64,000 bases of DNA from Stenotrophomonas sp. 24(2023) (lineage in GTDB: Bacteria; Pseudomonadota; Gammaproteobacteria; Xanthomonadales; Xanthomonadaceae), in NCBI RefSeq assembly GCF_030913365.1, contig NZ_CP133160.1:3696001-3760000 (forward strand), written 5' to 3'. Made by a program: the position numbers and the translations under genes. This document shows, piece after piece, positions 35,551-44,505 of the stretch. The notes below the pieces were generated by a model. That model saw nothing but the letters and a program-made list of their open reading frames with translations. It did no database searches and had not been told where the DNA came from. Position 1 is the first letter of the stretch, and every line of letters begins with the position of its first letter.

Positions 35551-35676
35551 TCAGCGCTGACGCGCCTTGAAGCGCGGGTTGGACTTGCAGATCACGAAGA
35601 TCTTGCCACGGCGACGGACAACCTTGCAGTCGCGGTGACGGGACTTCGCCGACTTCAGGGAGGACAGGACTTTCAT
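35551..35676 (-). CDS. rpmJ: 50S ribosomal protein L36, C-minus type
   Basis: A 41-residue basic ribosomal protein beginning [20 protein letters not shown] and ending FKARQR. It resembles the YkgO-type (C-minus) L36: it has two cysteines (Cys17 and Cys30) but not the full four-ligand zinc site of the zinc-binding form. Paralogues of this kind are typically used when zinc is short, though in some Xanthomonads it may be the main form. It stands alone between the small secreted protein gene and cmk, on the opposite strand from cmk. Confidence 0.93.
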   Translation of the reverse strand: MKVLSSLKSAKSRHRDCKVVRRRGKIFVICKSNPRFKARQR

Positions 35677-35838
35677 GGCATACCTCGGCGTAAACGTAAG
35701 AGTTCAGGTGGAGCGTGGCCGCGATATGCGCAAGACAATCGGCGTTGACGCTCGTACAAGCCCGCCATTCTAGCGGGCTTTTCCCCTAGGGATCAAGTGG
35801 TTGCAGGAAAGGGCCGGGCAGGGCGGGTTGCCAGGGGC

Positions 35839-35844
35839 TAGAAT
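35839..35844 (+). promoter_or_regulatory. putative -10 box for cmk
   Basis: TAGAAT lies 27 bases before the cmk ATG. No clear -35 box is visible. Confidence 0.35.
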
Positions 35845-35871
35845 GCCCGCTTCACACGTGCAAGGTCCCCC

Positions 35872-36549
35872 ATGAATCCACTCGCTCCCGTCCTGACCAT
35901 CGACGGCCCGTCAGGGGCCGGCAAGGGTACCATCAGCCGCATCATCGCGCGCCGGATGGGCTGGCATTACCTGGATTCGGGGGCGCTGTACCGCGCCGTG
36001 GGCGTGGCCGCCAGCTGGGCCGACATTGATACCTCCGATGCGTCGGCGCTGGTGCGGTGCACCTTCGACACCCATGTTCAGTTTGTTGAACAGGGGGAAT
36101 CGATGCGGGTCCTGGTCAACGGCTCCGATGCCACCGACGAACTGCGGCTGGAAACCACTGGTGCCCTGGCCTCGGCCATTGCCGCCATTCCCGAGGTCCG
36201 CGCGGCCCTGAAGGAGCGCCAGCGCGCATTCAGGGAACTGCCGGGCCTGGTCGCCGACGGCCGCGACATGGGCACGGTCATCTTCAAGGACGCCCCCTAC
36301 AAGGTGTTCCTGACCGCCAGTGCCGAGGAGCGCGCCGAGCGCCGGCATAAGCAGTTGAAAGACAAGGGGGTTTCTGTTAGCTTTGATGACCTCCTGCGCG
36401 AGATCATGGCCCGCGACGCCCGTGATGCTCAGCGTACCGTGGCGCCCCTGAAGCCGGCAGACGATGCCGTCCTCATCGACACCACAGGCATCGGCATCAC
36501 GGATGTCGTTGCCCGAGTGATGGATCTGCTTCCGGTTCCGGCTGCCTGA
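35872..36549 (+). CDS. cmk: cytidylate kinase
   Basis: Cmk phosphorylates CMP and dCMP with ATP. The 225-residue protein has the P-loop [17 protein letters not shown] (about residues 9-25), [12 protein letters not shown] for nucleotide binding, the core [18 protein letters not shown], and the lid-region arginines in [13 protein letters not shown]. Length matches E. coli (227). It is followed 212 bases later by rpsA, the classical cmk-rpsA-ihfB order of gammaproteobacteria. Confidence 0.96.
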   Translation: MNPLAPVLTIDGPSGAGKGTISRIIARRMGWHYLDSGALYRAVGVAASWADIDTSDASALVRCTFDTHVQFVEQGESMRVLVNGSDATDELRLETTGALASAIAAIPEVRAALKERQRAFRELPGLVADGRDMGTVIFKDAPYKVFLTASAEERAERRHKQLKDKGVSVSFDDLLREIMARDARDAQRTVAPLKPADDAVLIDTTGIGITDVVARVMDLLPVPAA

Positions 36550-36761
36550 TCCGTTCGCGCGGGAGCATTGCCAGGGCATCGGCGGTGTGTCGCGCAATGC
36601 AGTGCTGTAAACGCTCCGTCGCGCAATGATGCGTGGCGGTTTTCCTACTACACACGACCTGCGTTTCCGGGGTCGACCAACAGGCGGGCGGTCGCCAGCA
36701 TCGCGGGGAAGAATCTCCCGATGGGACGCCACCGACCCATGTGTCCAACAGAGTAAATCTA

Positions 36762-38441
36762 ATGACCGAATCATTTGCCGAACTGTTTGAAGCCAGCCAG
36801 GCCAACCTGGCCAAGCTGAAGCCCGGCGCCATCGTCACCGGTACCGTCGTGGAAGTCCGCGGCGACGTCGTGGTGATCAACGCTGGCCTGAAGTCCGAAG
36901 GCATCGTGCCGATCGAACAGTTCCGTAACGACGCTGGCGAGATCGACGTCGCCGAAGGCGACCTGGTCAAGGTCGCCCTCGACTCCATCGAGAACGGCTT
37001 CGGCGAAACCGTCCTGTCGCGCGAGAAGGCCAAGCGCGCGATGGTGTGGGACGAGCTGGAAGAAGCGTTGGAAAAGAACGAAACCATCACCGGCCGCATC
37101 AGCGGCAAGGTCAAGGGTGGTTTCACCGTGGACATCAAGGATGTCCGCGCCTTCCTGCCGGGTTCCCTGGTCGATGTGCGCCCGGTGCGCGATCCGGCCT
37201 ACCTGGAAGGCAAGGAACTCGAGTTCAAGCTCATCAAGCTGGACCGCAAGCGTAACAACGTCGTGGTCTCGCGCCGCGCTGTCGTCGAAAGCGAGCACTC
37301 GGAAGAGCGCGAGCAGCTGATGGACAAGCTGCAGGAAGGTGCGATCCTGAAGGGTGTCGTCAAGAACCTGACCGACTACGGCGCGTTCGTGGACCTGGGC
37401 GGCATCGACGGCCTGCTGCACATCACCGATATGGCGTGGAAGCGCGTGCGTCACCCGTCGGAAGTCGTGAACGTCGGCGACGAGCTGGACGTCCGCGTGC
37501 TGAAGTTCGACCGCGAGCGCAACCGCGTTTCGCTGGGCCTGAAGCAGCTGGGCGAGGATCCGTGGGACAACATCGGCCGTCGTTACCCGGCCAACAGCCG
37601 CGTCTTCGGCAAGGTCTCCAACGTCACCGATTACGGTGCGTTCGTCGAGATCGAGCCGGGCGTCGAAGGCCTGGTGCACGTCTCCGAGATGGATTGGACC
37701 AACAAGAACGTCAACCCGTCCAAGGTTGTCCAGGTTGGTGATGAAGTCGAAGTGATGGTGCTGGACGTCGATGAAGAGCGTCGCCGCATCTCGCTGGGCA
37801 TGAAGCAGGTTGCCGCCAATCCGTGGGAAACCTTCGCTGCCACCCACAAGAAGGGTGACAAGGTGTCGGGCCAGATCAAGTCGATCACCGACTTCGGCAT
37901 CTTCATCGGTCTGGACGGCGGCATCGACGGCCTGGTCCACCTGTCCGACATCAGCTGGAACACCACCGGCGAAGACGTCGTTCGCAACTTCAAGAAGGGC
38001 GATACCCTGGACGCCGTCGTCCTGGCCGTCGATCCGGAACGCGAGCGCATCTCCCTGGGCGTGAAGCAGCTGGAGCAGGATCCGTTCGGCCAGTACATGG
38101 CTGCCAATCCGAAGGGCTCCAAGGTCGAAGGCGTGGTGAAGGAAGTCGACGCCAAGGGCGCCGTGATCGAACTGGCCGACGGCATCGAAGGCTACGTGTC
38201 GGCTCGCGACATCGCCAACGAGCGCGTTGACGACGCTTCGCAGCACCTGAAGGTCGGCGACAAGATCGAAGCCAAGTTCGTGGGCATGGACCGCAAGGGC
38301 CGTACCCTGCAGCTGTCGATCAAGGCCAAGGACGACGCGGAAATGCGCGAAGTCCTCGAGGAATACCAGTCCGCTTCGGGCGGCACCACCCAGCTGGGCG
38401 CGCTGCTGCGTGCACAGCTCAACGGTGGCAAGTCCGAGTAA
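36762..38441 (+). CDS. rpsA: 30S ribosomal protein S1
   Basis: S1 binds the 5' region of mRNAs and helps recruit them to the 30S subunit. The 559-residue protein carries six S1/OB-fold repeats, visible as successive GxVxxVxDYGAFV-type motifs (for example [22 protein letters not shown] and [22 protein letters not shown]). The last two repeats are more divergent, as in E. coli. Length fits. The ATG at 36762 is used; a 212-base leader after cmk probably contains its promoter and the autoregulatory site known for this gene in E. coli. A hairpin follows before ihfB. Confidence 0.97.
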   Translation: MTESFAELFEASQANLAKLKPGAIVTGTVVEVRGDVVVINAGLKSEGIVPIEQFRNDAGEIDVAEGDLVKVALDSIENGFGETVLSREKAKRAMVWDELEEALEKNETITGRISGKVKGGFTVDIKDVRAFLPGSLVDVRPVRDPAYLEGKELEFKLIKLDRKRNNVVVSRRAVVESEHSEEREQLMDKLQEGAILKGVVKNLTDYGAFVDLGGIDGLLHITDMAWKRVRHPSEVVNVGDELDVRVLKFDRERNRVSLGLKQLGEDPWDNIGRRYPANSRVFGKVSNVTDYGAFVEIEPGVEGLVHVSEMDWTNKNVNPSKVVQVGDEVEVMVLDVDEERRRISLGMKQVAANPWETFAATHKKGDKVSGQIKSITDFGIFIGLDGGIDGLVHLSDISWNTTGEDVVRNFKKGDTLDAVVLAVDPERERISLGVKQLEQDPFGQYMAANPKGSKVEGVVKEVDAKGAVIELADGIEGYVSARDIANERVDDASQHLKVGDKIEAKFVGMDRKGRTLQLSIKAKDDAEMREVLEEYQSASGGTTQLGALLRAQLNGGKSE

Positions 38442-38470
38442 TCGGGCCTGCGCTGTACGTTGTTTCCTGG

Positions 38471-38497
38471 ACGGCCCGGGCTTTGCCCGGGCCGTTT
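38471..38497 (+). terminator. hairpin between rpsA and ihfB
   Basis: A perfect 11-bp stem (ACGGCCCGGGC and its complement) with a TTT loop follows rpsA. The T-run is weak (TTTC), so it may reduce rather than stop transcription into ihfB. Confidence 0.6.
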
Positions 38498-38528
38498 CAG
38501 GGTTGGAAGCCCCTGATGTGAGCCGGTG

Positions 38529-38834
38529 ATGACCAAATCCGAACTGATCGAAATCCTTGCGCGCCGCCAGGCGCACCTGAAGGCCGATGATGTCGATCTG
38601 GCGGTGAAGTCGTTGCTGGAGATGATGGGCGGGGCGCTGTCTGCCGGGGATCGCATCGAGATCCGTGGCTTTGGCAGTTTCTCGCTGCACTACCGTCCGC
38701 CCAGGCTGGGCCGCAACCCCAAGACCGGTGAACCGGTCGCGCTGCCGGGCAAGCATGTCCCCCATTTCAAGCCGGGCAAGGAGCTGCGCGAGCGCGTCAG
38801 CGACGTGCTGCCGGTGGATGCCGATCCGGCCTGA
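38529..38834 (+). CDS. ihfB: integration host factor subunit beta
   Basis: IHF-beta pairs with IHF-alpha to bend DNA in recombination, replication and transcription control. The 101-residue protein begins [17 protein letters not shown] and shows the DNA-binding arm [35 protein letters not shown], including the conserved Arg-Asn-Pro-x-Thr-Gly turn whose proline kinks DNA. The ATG at 38529 is preferred over the adjacent in-frame GTG at 38526. It lies downstream of rpsA as in most gammaproteobacteria. Confidence 0.96.
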   Translation: MTKSELIEILARRQAHLKADDVDLAVKSLLEMMGGALSAGDRIEIRGFGSFSLHYRPPRLGRNPKTGEPVALPGKHVPHFKPGKELRERVSDVLPVDADPA

Positions 38835-38910
38835 GCGCCTGTCGCGCCGTGGCGTGCGAATCCAGCCGCGAGTCGGCTAAGCTAATGGCACCTGCCATTG
38901 GAGCTGCCGC

Positions 38911-39198
38911 ATGAAGGTCTTTCGTCTACTGGTCCTGCTGGCGGTCCTCATTCTCGGGTTGATCATTGGTGCGGTGAACATGACCGCCATGTCGATCAAC
39001 CTGCTGTTCACCGAACTGCATACATCCGTGGGCGTGGCGCTGATCGCCGCGCTGCTGGTCGGTGTCGTGGTCGGTGCCGGCCTGGTGCTGGTGAGCGTGG
39101 TCATTCCGCTCTATGCACAGCTGCGTCGCGCCAACAAGGCCGGCAGCGCCGTCGCGGTGCCCTCGGCACCATCCCCCCAATCGTTTGATGGACGCTGA
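38911..39198 (+). CDS. lapA: LapA family inner-membrane protein
   Basis: A 95-residue protein with two hydrophobic segments (about residues 5-24 and 41-65) and the LapA-domain pattern GLIIGAVNMTAMSINLLFTELHTSVGVALIAALLVG. In E. coli LapA is encoded with LapB and takes part in lipopolysaccharide assembly at the inner membrane. It ends six bases before lapB, so the two are co-transcribed. Confidence 0.92.
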   Translation: MKVFRLLVLLAVLILGLIIGAVNMTAMSINLLFTELHTSVGVALIAALLVGVVVGAGLVLVSVVIPLYAQLRRANKAGSAVAVPSAPSPQSFDGR

Positions 39199-39204
39199 TC
39201 GAAG

Positions 39205-40383
39205 ATGGATTTCGTCACTGAGTGGTTCTGGTTCTTCCTGTTCGTGCCGCTGGCCGCGCTGGCTGGCTGGGTGATCGGCCGGCGTGGTGGCCAGCGCCAT
39301 GGCGACAACCAGGTCAGCCGGCTGTCCAGCACCTACTTCCGTGGCCTGAACTACCTGCTCAACGAGCAGCCGGACAAGGCCATCGAGCTGTTCCTGCATA
39401 TCGCCGAACTGGACAAGGAAACCTTCGAGACGCAGGTCGCGCTGGGCCACCTGTTCCGCCGCCGCGGCGAAGTCGACCGCGCCATCCGCCTGCACCAGGG
39501 GCTGGTCAACCGCAGCGACCTCAGCGATGCGCAGCGCGTGCAGGCGCTGCTGGCGCTGGGCGAGGACTACATGAAGTCCGGGCTGCTGGACCGTGCCGAA
39601 ACGGTGTTCAGCGAACTGGCCCAGCTGGACCAGCGCGCCCCCCAGGCGCTCAAGCACCTGATCGGCATCTACCAGGCCGAGCGTGACTGGGAAAAGGCCA
39701 TCGACAATGCCACGCGCTTCGAGGATGTGACCGGCGAGCCGATGGGCAAGCTGATCGGGCAGTTCGAATGCGAACTGGCCGAACGCTACCGTGGCGCCGG
39801 CAAGCTGGACGAGGCGAGGGCGGCCATCGCCCGGGCCTACCAGGCCGATGCCATGTCGGTGCGCGCCGGCATCATCGAAGGCCGCCTGGAAACCGATGCC
39901 GGCCATCCCGAAGCCGCCGTGCGGGCCTTCGAGCGTGCTGCCCGCAACGACCCGGAATACCTGCCGGAACTGCTGCCGGCACTGATGCAGAACTACCGCA
40001 AGGTCGGTGACCTGGGCGGTGCGCGCGCCTTCCTGTCTGAAATGACCGAACACTACCGGGGCATCGCGCCGGTGCTGGCCCTGACCCGGTTGATGGAGGA
40101 GCAGGAAGGGGTCGCGCCGGCGCGTGCCTACCTGGGACGCCAGCTCAAGGACCGTCCTTCGGTGCGCGGCGAGTCGGCCCTGATCGACCTGACCCTGGCC
40201 GAAGGGGCGGATTCCACGGCCACCCTGCACGACCTCAAGCACATCACCGACCAGTTGCTGGTGCGCAACCCGGCCTACCGCTGCACCCGCTGCGGCTTCG
40301 GCGCACGGACCCACCACTGGCAGTGCCCGAGCTGCAAGGAATGGGGCACCGTCAAGCCACTGCTGAACTACGCGGTGCTCTGA
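39205..40383 (+). CDS. lapB: lipopolysaccharide assembly protein LapB (YciM)
   Basis: LapB is a membrane-anchored TPR protein that, with FtsH, controls degradation of LpxC and so the rate of LPS synthesis. The 392-residue product has an N-terminal anchor (about residues 6-25), about nine TPR repeats (about 45-330) and a C-terminal rubredoxin-like metal site CTRCGFGARTHHWQCPSC (about 363-380) that is needed for function in E. coli. It lies between lapA and an O-antigen initiating transferase gene (three-base gap), linking LPS control and O-antigen synthesis in one operon. Confidence 0.95.
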   Translation: MDFVTEWFWFFLFVPLAALAGWVIGRRGGQRHGDNQVSRLSSTYFRGLNYLLNEQPDKAIELFLHIAELDKETFETQVALGHLFRRRGEVDRAIRLHQGLVNRSDLSDAQRVQALLALGEDYMKSGLLDRAETVFSELAQLDQRAPQALKHLIGIYQAERDWEKAIDNATRFEDVTGEPMGKLIGQFECELAERYRGAGKLDEARAAIARAYQADAMSVRAGIIEGRLETDAGHPEAAVRAFERAARNDPEYLPELLPALMQNYRKVGDLGGARAFLSEMTEHYRGIAPVLALTRLMEEQEGVAPARAYLGRQLKDRPSVRGESALIDLTLAEGADSTATLHDLKHITDQLLVRNPAYRCTRCGFGARTHHWQCPSCKEWGTVKPLLNYAVL

Positions 40384-40386
40384 TCC

Positions 40387-41364
40387 ATGGCCGGATGGGG
40401 GATGGCCGGGCTGCTGCTGGTGGCCCTGACCAGTGCGGCCCTGACCCGGGTGGCGATCGGCTATGCCCTGCGCCGCCAGTTGTTCGACCAGCCCGGCGAG
40501 CGCCGCAGCCATGCGGTGGCCACCCCCCGTGGCGGGGGCATCGCCATTGTCGTCACCCTGCTGCTGGTGGACACCGTTGCCGCCCTGGCGTGGCCGTCGG
40601 CAGCGCCCTCGCTGCTGGTGGCGGGCCTGGGGCTGCTGCTGGTGGCCGGCATCGGCTGGTGGGATGACCACCGCCCGCTGCCCGCGCTGCGCCGCCTGCT
40701 GGTGCATGTGCTGGCCGCCGCCCTGCTGGCCGGCCTGGTCAAGGCTCATGGCGGCAGCTGGTGGCATGCCCTGCTGGTGCTGGGCTTCACCACCTCGTTG
40801 ATCAACATCTGGAATTTCATGGATGGCATCAACGGCATCGCCGCCAGCCAGGCCATCATCGCGGCCCTGGGCTTTGCGGTGGTGCTGCCCTGGCCCGCGT
40901 CGTTGGCCGCCATCGCCCTGGGGCTGGCCTGCCTGGGTTTCCTGCCATTCAACTTCCCCCGGGCCCGCATCTTCATGGGGGATGTCGGCAGTGGCGCACT
41001 CGGCTATGCGGTGGCGGCGGTGGCGGCCCTGGCCAGCGTGACCACCACCGTGTCCTGGCTGCTTCTGCTGGTACCGGTGTCATTGTTTCTCGTGGACGCG
41101 GGCTTCACATTGTTATCCCGCATCCTTGCCCGTGAACGCTGGATGGAGCCGCATACCCAGCATGTCTACCAGCGCGCCGTGCAGGCAGGAGCCAGCCATG
41201 CGCAGGTCACAGGGACGTACGTCATTCTTGGTGTGTTCAGCATTGCCGTATTCATCATCTGCAGGAACTTGCAGCCGGGGTGGGAGGCTGTCGTGGCCGT
41301 CGGGTGGTTTGCCGCGTTGACCGGTCTTTGGCTCCTTCTGCGCAATGGATTGCGTCACCAATAA
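40387..41364 (+). CDS. undecaprenyl-phosphate sugar-1-phosphate transferase (WecA/WbpL-like)
   Basis: A 325-residue membrane enzyme of glycosyltransferase family 4 (about ten helices) that should attach a sugar-1-phosphate, probably a GlcNAc-type sugar, to undecaprenyl phosphate and so start O-antigen synthesis. Motifs include RRSHAVATPRGGGIAI at the N-terminus, the catalytic-loop sequence NFMDGINGIAASQ, IFMGDVGSGALGYAV, and the basic loop HTQHVYQRAVQAG. The neighbour downstream is a WbpM-like dehydratase, the same functional pair as wbpL-wbpM in Pseudomonas. Sugar specificity cannot be read from sequence. Confidence 0.9.
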   Translation: MAGWGMAGLLLVALTSAALTRVAIGYALRRQLFDQPGERRSHAVATPRGGGIAIVVTLLLVDTVAALAWPSAAPSLLVAGLGLLLVAGIGWWDDHRPLPALRRLLVHVLAAALLAGLVKAHGGSWWHALLVLGFTTSLINIWNFMDGINGIAASQAIIAALGFAVVLPWPASLAAIALGLACLGFLPFNFPRARIFMGDVGSGALGYAVAAVAALASVTTTVSWLLLLVPVSLFLVDAGFTLLSRILARERWMEPHTQHVYQRAVQAGASHAQVTGTYVILGVFSIAVFIICRNLQPGWEAVVAVGWFAALTGLWLLLRNGLRHQ

Positions 41365-41379
41365 GGAAAAGCACTACTC

Positions 41380-43290
41380 ATGTCGTCACCTTGGCGGGAC
41401 AGAATCATCGGCGCGGTGCCGAGATCGGCAATCGTCTTCCACGACCTGTTCATGGTCTGGGCCTGCTGGCAGCTGCTGCACGCCGGCCGTTATTCCATTC
41501 TTCCCGATGCGCCGGCGTTGCCGCTGTGGAACTTCGATACCGGGCTGGTGCTGCTGCTGCAGGGCCTGGTGTTCTGGCGGGTGGGCCTGTACCGCGGCCT
41601 GTGGCGTTTCGCCAGCGTCAGCGACCTGCTGAACATCTTCAAGGCCAGCTTCATCGGCATGGTCGGCATCGTGCTGGTGCTGGCCTGGAAGCGCTTCAGC
41701 GGCGTGCCGCTGTCGGTGCTGGTCATCTATCCCTTCGCGCTGTCGGCCCTGCTGGGTGCCCCGCGCCTGCTGTACCGGGCCTGGAAGGACTACCAGGCGC
41801 TGCAGTCCGATTCGACCGCGCGCCGGGTGCTGATCCTGGGCGCCGGCCAGGCCGCCGAGACCCTGCTGCGCGACCTGCGGCGCTCGGGCAATTTCGAGCC
41901 GGTGGGCCTGCTGGATGATTCCTCGCACCTGCGTGGTGCCCGCCTGCAGGGGCTGCCGGTGCTGGGCACGCTGGATGACGCGCCGGCAGTGGCCCGGGAG
42001 ACGGCGGCCAAGCTGCTGGTCATCGCCATGCCGTCGCTGGACGCGGCCGGCATGCAGCGCGTGGTGGCCATCTGCGAAAGTACCGGCATCCCGTTCCGTA
42101 CCGTGCCGCGCCTGAGCGACATCCTGCAGGGGCACTCGCTGCCCGGGCAGCTGAAGGAAGTGGCCATCGAGGACCTGCTGGGCCGCAAGCCGATCACGCC
42201 GGACTGGGCGCTGGTGCGTGGCTGGCTGGGGGGCCGCACGGTGCTGGTCACCGGTGCCGGTGGTTCCATCGGTTCGGAATTGTGCCGCCAGTGCGCCCGC
42301 CACGGTGCCGGCCGTATCGTCATGCTGGAAATCAGCGAACTGCTGCTGCTGACCATCGAGGCCGAGCTGCGCCGCAGCTTCCCGGACATCGAAGTGGAGG
42401 CGGTGCTGGGCGATTGCGGCGATCCGGCCGTCATGCGCCACACCTTGTCGCTGCACCAGATCGATGCCACCTTCCATGCGGCGGCCTACAAGCATGTGCC
42501 GGTGCTGGAGCGCCAGCTGCGCGAGGCCGTGCGCAACAACATCCTAGCGACGGAAAACGTGGCCCGCGCCTGCGTGGAAGCCAACGTCGAGCATTTCGTG
42601 TTCATTTCCACCGACAAGGCCGTCGATCCGGTCAACGCGCTGGGTGCCAGCAAGCGCTACGCCGAGATGATCTGCCAGAGCCTTGACCAGAAATCCCAGC
42701 ACACCCGTTTCGTGACCGTGCGCTTCGGCAACGTGCTGGCCTCGGCCGGCAGCGTGGTGCCGCTGTTCCGCGAGCAGATCCTCAAGGGGGGGCCGGTTAC
42801 CGTGACCGACCCGGAAGTCTCGCGCTACTTCATGACCATCCCCGAAGCCTGCCAGCTGATCCTGCAGGCAGCGGCCTCGGCCTCGCACGGTGCCATCTAC
42901 ACGCTGGACATGGGCGAGCCGGTGCCGATCCGCGTCCTGGCCGAGCAGATGATCCGGCTGGCGGGCAAGCAGCCGTACAAGGACATCCCGATCATCTACA
43001 CCGGGCTGCGTCCGGGCGAGAAGCTGCACGAGACGCTGTTCTATTCGGACGAGGATTACCGTCCGACCGCCCACCCGAAGATCCTGGAGGCGGGCGTGCG
43101 CCCGTTCTCGCGCGATCTGGTGCTGGGCAGCATTCCCAAGCTGCGCGATGCCATCGTCCGTTACGACGCCGATGCCATCCGCGAAGTCCTGTTCGCGACC
43201 ATGCCGGAGTTTTCTCCGATCGAACAGGAAACTTACACCCCATCCGCTAAAGTGGTGCCTTTCCCGGCACGAGAAGCCAGCAGGCATTGA
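41380..43290 (+). CDS. WbpM/CapD-type nucleoside-diphosphate-sugar 4,6-dehydratase
   Basis: A 636-residue membrane-anchored dehydratase. The N-terminal region has about four hydrophobic helices (about residues 12-120), then a first nucleotide-binding domain (VLILGAGQAAETLL, about residue 148), and a C-terminal extended SDR domain with VLVTGAGGSIGSELCRQ (about 288-304). The catalytic segment is STDKAVDPVNALGASKRY with Lys425. The position usually Tyr (FlaA1) or Met (WbpM) is Leu421 here. The likely reaction is UDP-GlcNAc to the 4-keto-6-deoxy sugar for O-antigen. Its stop is directly followed by the galU start. Confidence 0.92.
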   Translation: MSSPWRDRIIGAVPRSAIVFHDLFMVWACWQLLHAGRYSILPDAPALPLWNFDTGLVLLLQGLVFWRVGLYRGLWRFASVSDLLNIFKASFIGMVGIVLVLAWKRFSGVPLSVLVIYPFALSALLGAPRLLYRAWKDYQALQSDSTARRVLILGAGQAAETLLRDLRRSGNFEPVGLLDDSSHLRGARLQGLPVLGTLDDAPAVARETAAKLLVIAMPSLDAAGMQRVVAICESTGIPFRTVPRLSDILQGHSLPGQLKEVAIEDLLGRKPITPDWALVRGWLGGRTVLVTGAGGSIGSELCRQCARHGAGRIVMLEISELLLLTIEAELRRSFPDIEVEAVLGDCGDPAVMRHTLSLHQIDATFHAAAYKHVPVLERQLREAVRNNILATENVARACVEANVEHFVFISTDKAVDPVNALGASKRYAEMICQSLDQKSQHTRFVTVRFGNVLASAGSVVPLFREQILKGGPVTVTDPEVSRYFMTIPEACQLILQAAASASHGAIYTLDMGEPVPIRVLAEQMIRLAGKQPYKDIPIIYTGLRPGEKLHETLFYSDEDYRPTAHPKILEAGVRPFSRDLVLGSIPKLRDAIVRYDADAIREVLFATMPEFSPIEQETYTPSAKVVPFPAREASRH

Positions 43291-44169
43291 ATGAGCAAGC
43301 GCATTCGTAAAGCAGTGTTTCCGGTTGCAGGTCTCGGTACGCGTTTCCTGCCCGCGACCAAGACCGTTCCCAAGGAAATGCTGCCGATCATCGATCGACC
43401 GCTGATCCAGTACGCCGTCGACGAGGCCATCGAGGCCGGCTGCGATACCCTGATCTTCATCACCAACCGCTACAAGCATGCGGTGGCCGACTACTTCGAC
43501 AAGGCCTACGAGCTGGAGCAGAAGCTGGAGCGCGCCGGCAAGACCGAGCAGCTGGAGCTGATCCGCCACGTGCTGCCGGCCGGGGTACGCGCGGTGTTCG
43601 TGACCCAGGCCGAAGCGCTGGGCCTGGGCCATGCCGTGCTGTGCGCCAAGGCGATCGTCGGCGACGAGCCCTTCGCGGTGCTGCTGCCGGATGACCTGAT
43701 CTGGAACCGTGGCGATGGCGCGCTCAAGCAGATGGCCGACGTCAACGAAGCCAGCGGGGCCAGTGTCATCGCGGTGGAGGATGTGCCGCACGAGAAGACC
43801 GCCAGTTACGGCATCGTGGCCACCGAGGCCTTCGATGGCCGCAAGGGTCGTGTATCGCAGATCGTGGAGAAGCCCAAGCCGGAAGACGCGCCGAGCGATC
43901 TGGCCGTGGTGGGGCGCTACGTGCTCAGCCCGAAGATCTTCGAACTGCTGGAGGCCACCGGTACCGGTGCCGGCGGCGAGATCCAGCTGACCGACGCGAT
44001 TGCCGAGCTGCTGAAGAACGAAGAAGTCGATGCGTACCGCTTCGAGGGTACCCGCTTCGACTGTGGTACCCATCTGGGGCTGGTCGAGGCGACGATCCGC
44101 TTCGCGCTGGACAACCCGAAGCTGGCTGGCGCGGCGCGCGAGAAGCTGACGGCGATGTTGGCGGAGTAG
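43291..44169 (+). CDS. galU: UTP--glucose-1-phosphate uridylyltransferase
   Basis: GalU makes UDP-glucose for LPS, exopolysaccharide and related glycans. The 292-residue protein begins RKAVFPVAGLGTRFLPATKTVPKEMLPIIDRP, the nucleotide-sugar pyrophosphorylase signature, and includes QAEALGLGHAVLCAKAIVGDEPFAVLLPDDL and VEKPKPEDAPSDLAVVGRYVL. Length fits the family (about 290-300). It begins on the base after the wbpM-like stop codon, so translation is likely coupled. A palindromic bidirectional terminator lies downstream. Confidence 0.95.
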   Translation: MSKRIRKAVFPVAGLGTRFLPATKTVPKEMLPIIDRPLIQYAVDEAIEAGCDTLIFITNRYKHAVADYFDKAYELEQKLERAGKTEQLELIRHVLPAGVRAVFVTQAEALGLGHAVLCAKAIVGDEPFAVLLPDDLIWNRGDGALKQMADVNEASGASVIAVEDVPHEKTASYGIVATEAFDGRKGRVSQIVEKPKPEDAPSDLAVVGRYVLSPKIFELLEATGTGAGGEIQLTDAIAELLKNEEVDAYRFEGTRFDCGTHLGLVEATIRFALDNPKLAGAAREKLTAMLAE

Positions 44170-44231
44170 CGGTTTAGCAAGCGCTCCGTCAGCGCCTTCC
44201 TGCCAGAGTGGGGGAGGCGTGGGCAGTCCGC

Positions 44232-44276
44232 TGCAGGACACGCCGTAAACCCGTCCATGGCGCCTGCGGTCCTGCA
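44232..44276. repeat. short copy of the composite palindromic element (element C)
   Basis: The core ACGCCGTAAACCCGTCCATGGCGCCTGCG lies between short perfect arms TGCAGGAC and GTCCTGCA. The core matches elements A and B near 6.1-6.4 kb but lacks the second internal hairpin. It lies in the 336-base galU-fadA gap, which holds no gene. Confidence 0.7.
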
Positions 44277-44347
44277 AAGGCCCGCCCGTTCCGCCTGCCA
44301 GGTTTTCTGCGGGCGCGGACGGGAAGGGCGGAATCAAGAGTGGAGCA

Positions 44348-44386
44348 GAAACAGAAAAGGCAGCCGATGGCTGCCTTTTCTGTTTC
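44348..44386. terminator. bidirectional terminator between convergent galU and fadA
   Basis: A perfect 18-bp stem (GAAACAGAAAAGGCAGCC and its complement) with a GAT loop. A-rich and T-rich flanks allow termination on both strands, which suits the convergent genes on either side. Confidence 0.85.
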
Positions 44387-44392
44387 CACGGC

Positions 44393-44415
44393 ATCCACGC
44401 ATGGCGTGGATCTAC
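44393..44415 (-). repeat. GTAG (SMAG-type) palindrome between galU and fadA
   Basis: The ATCCACGC-ATG-GCGTGGAT palindrome with GTAG on the minus strand, identical to the copies at 6257 and 17832. Confidence 0.8.
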
Positions 44416-44505
44416 CGCTCCGCCGCATGGGGATCGCAGGCCCGGGCAGTCTCACCCACCCGGGCCCTTCAAAAACCAACGCATCAGCCGGCGGCGCTTT
44501 GAACC

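Noticed and set aside
36588..36628. Direct repeat GTCGCGCAATG in the rpsA leader as a regulatory site.
   Set aside because: Only 11 bases repeated twice in a GC-rich leader; no further support for a specific function.
38471..38497. Full terminator between rpsA and ihfB.
   Set aside because: The stem is strong but the T-run is short, so complete termination is not claimed.
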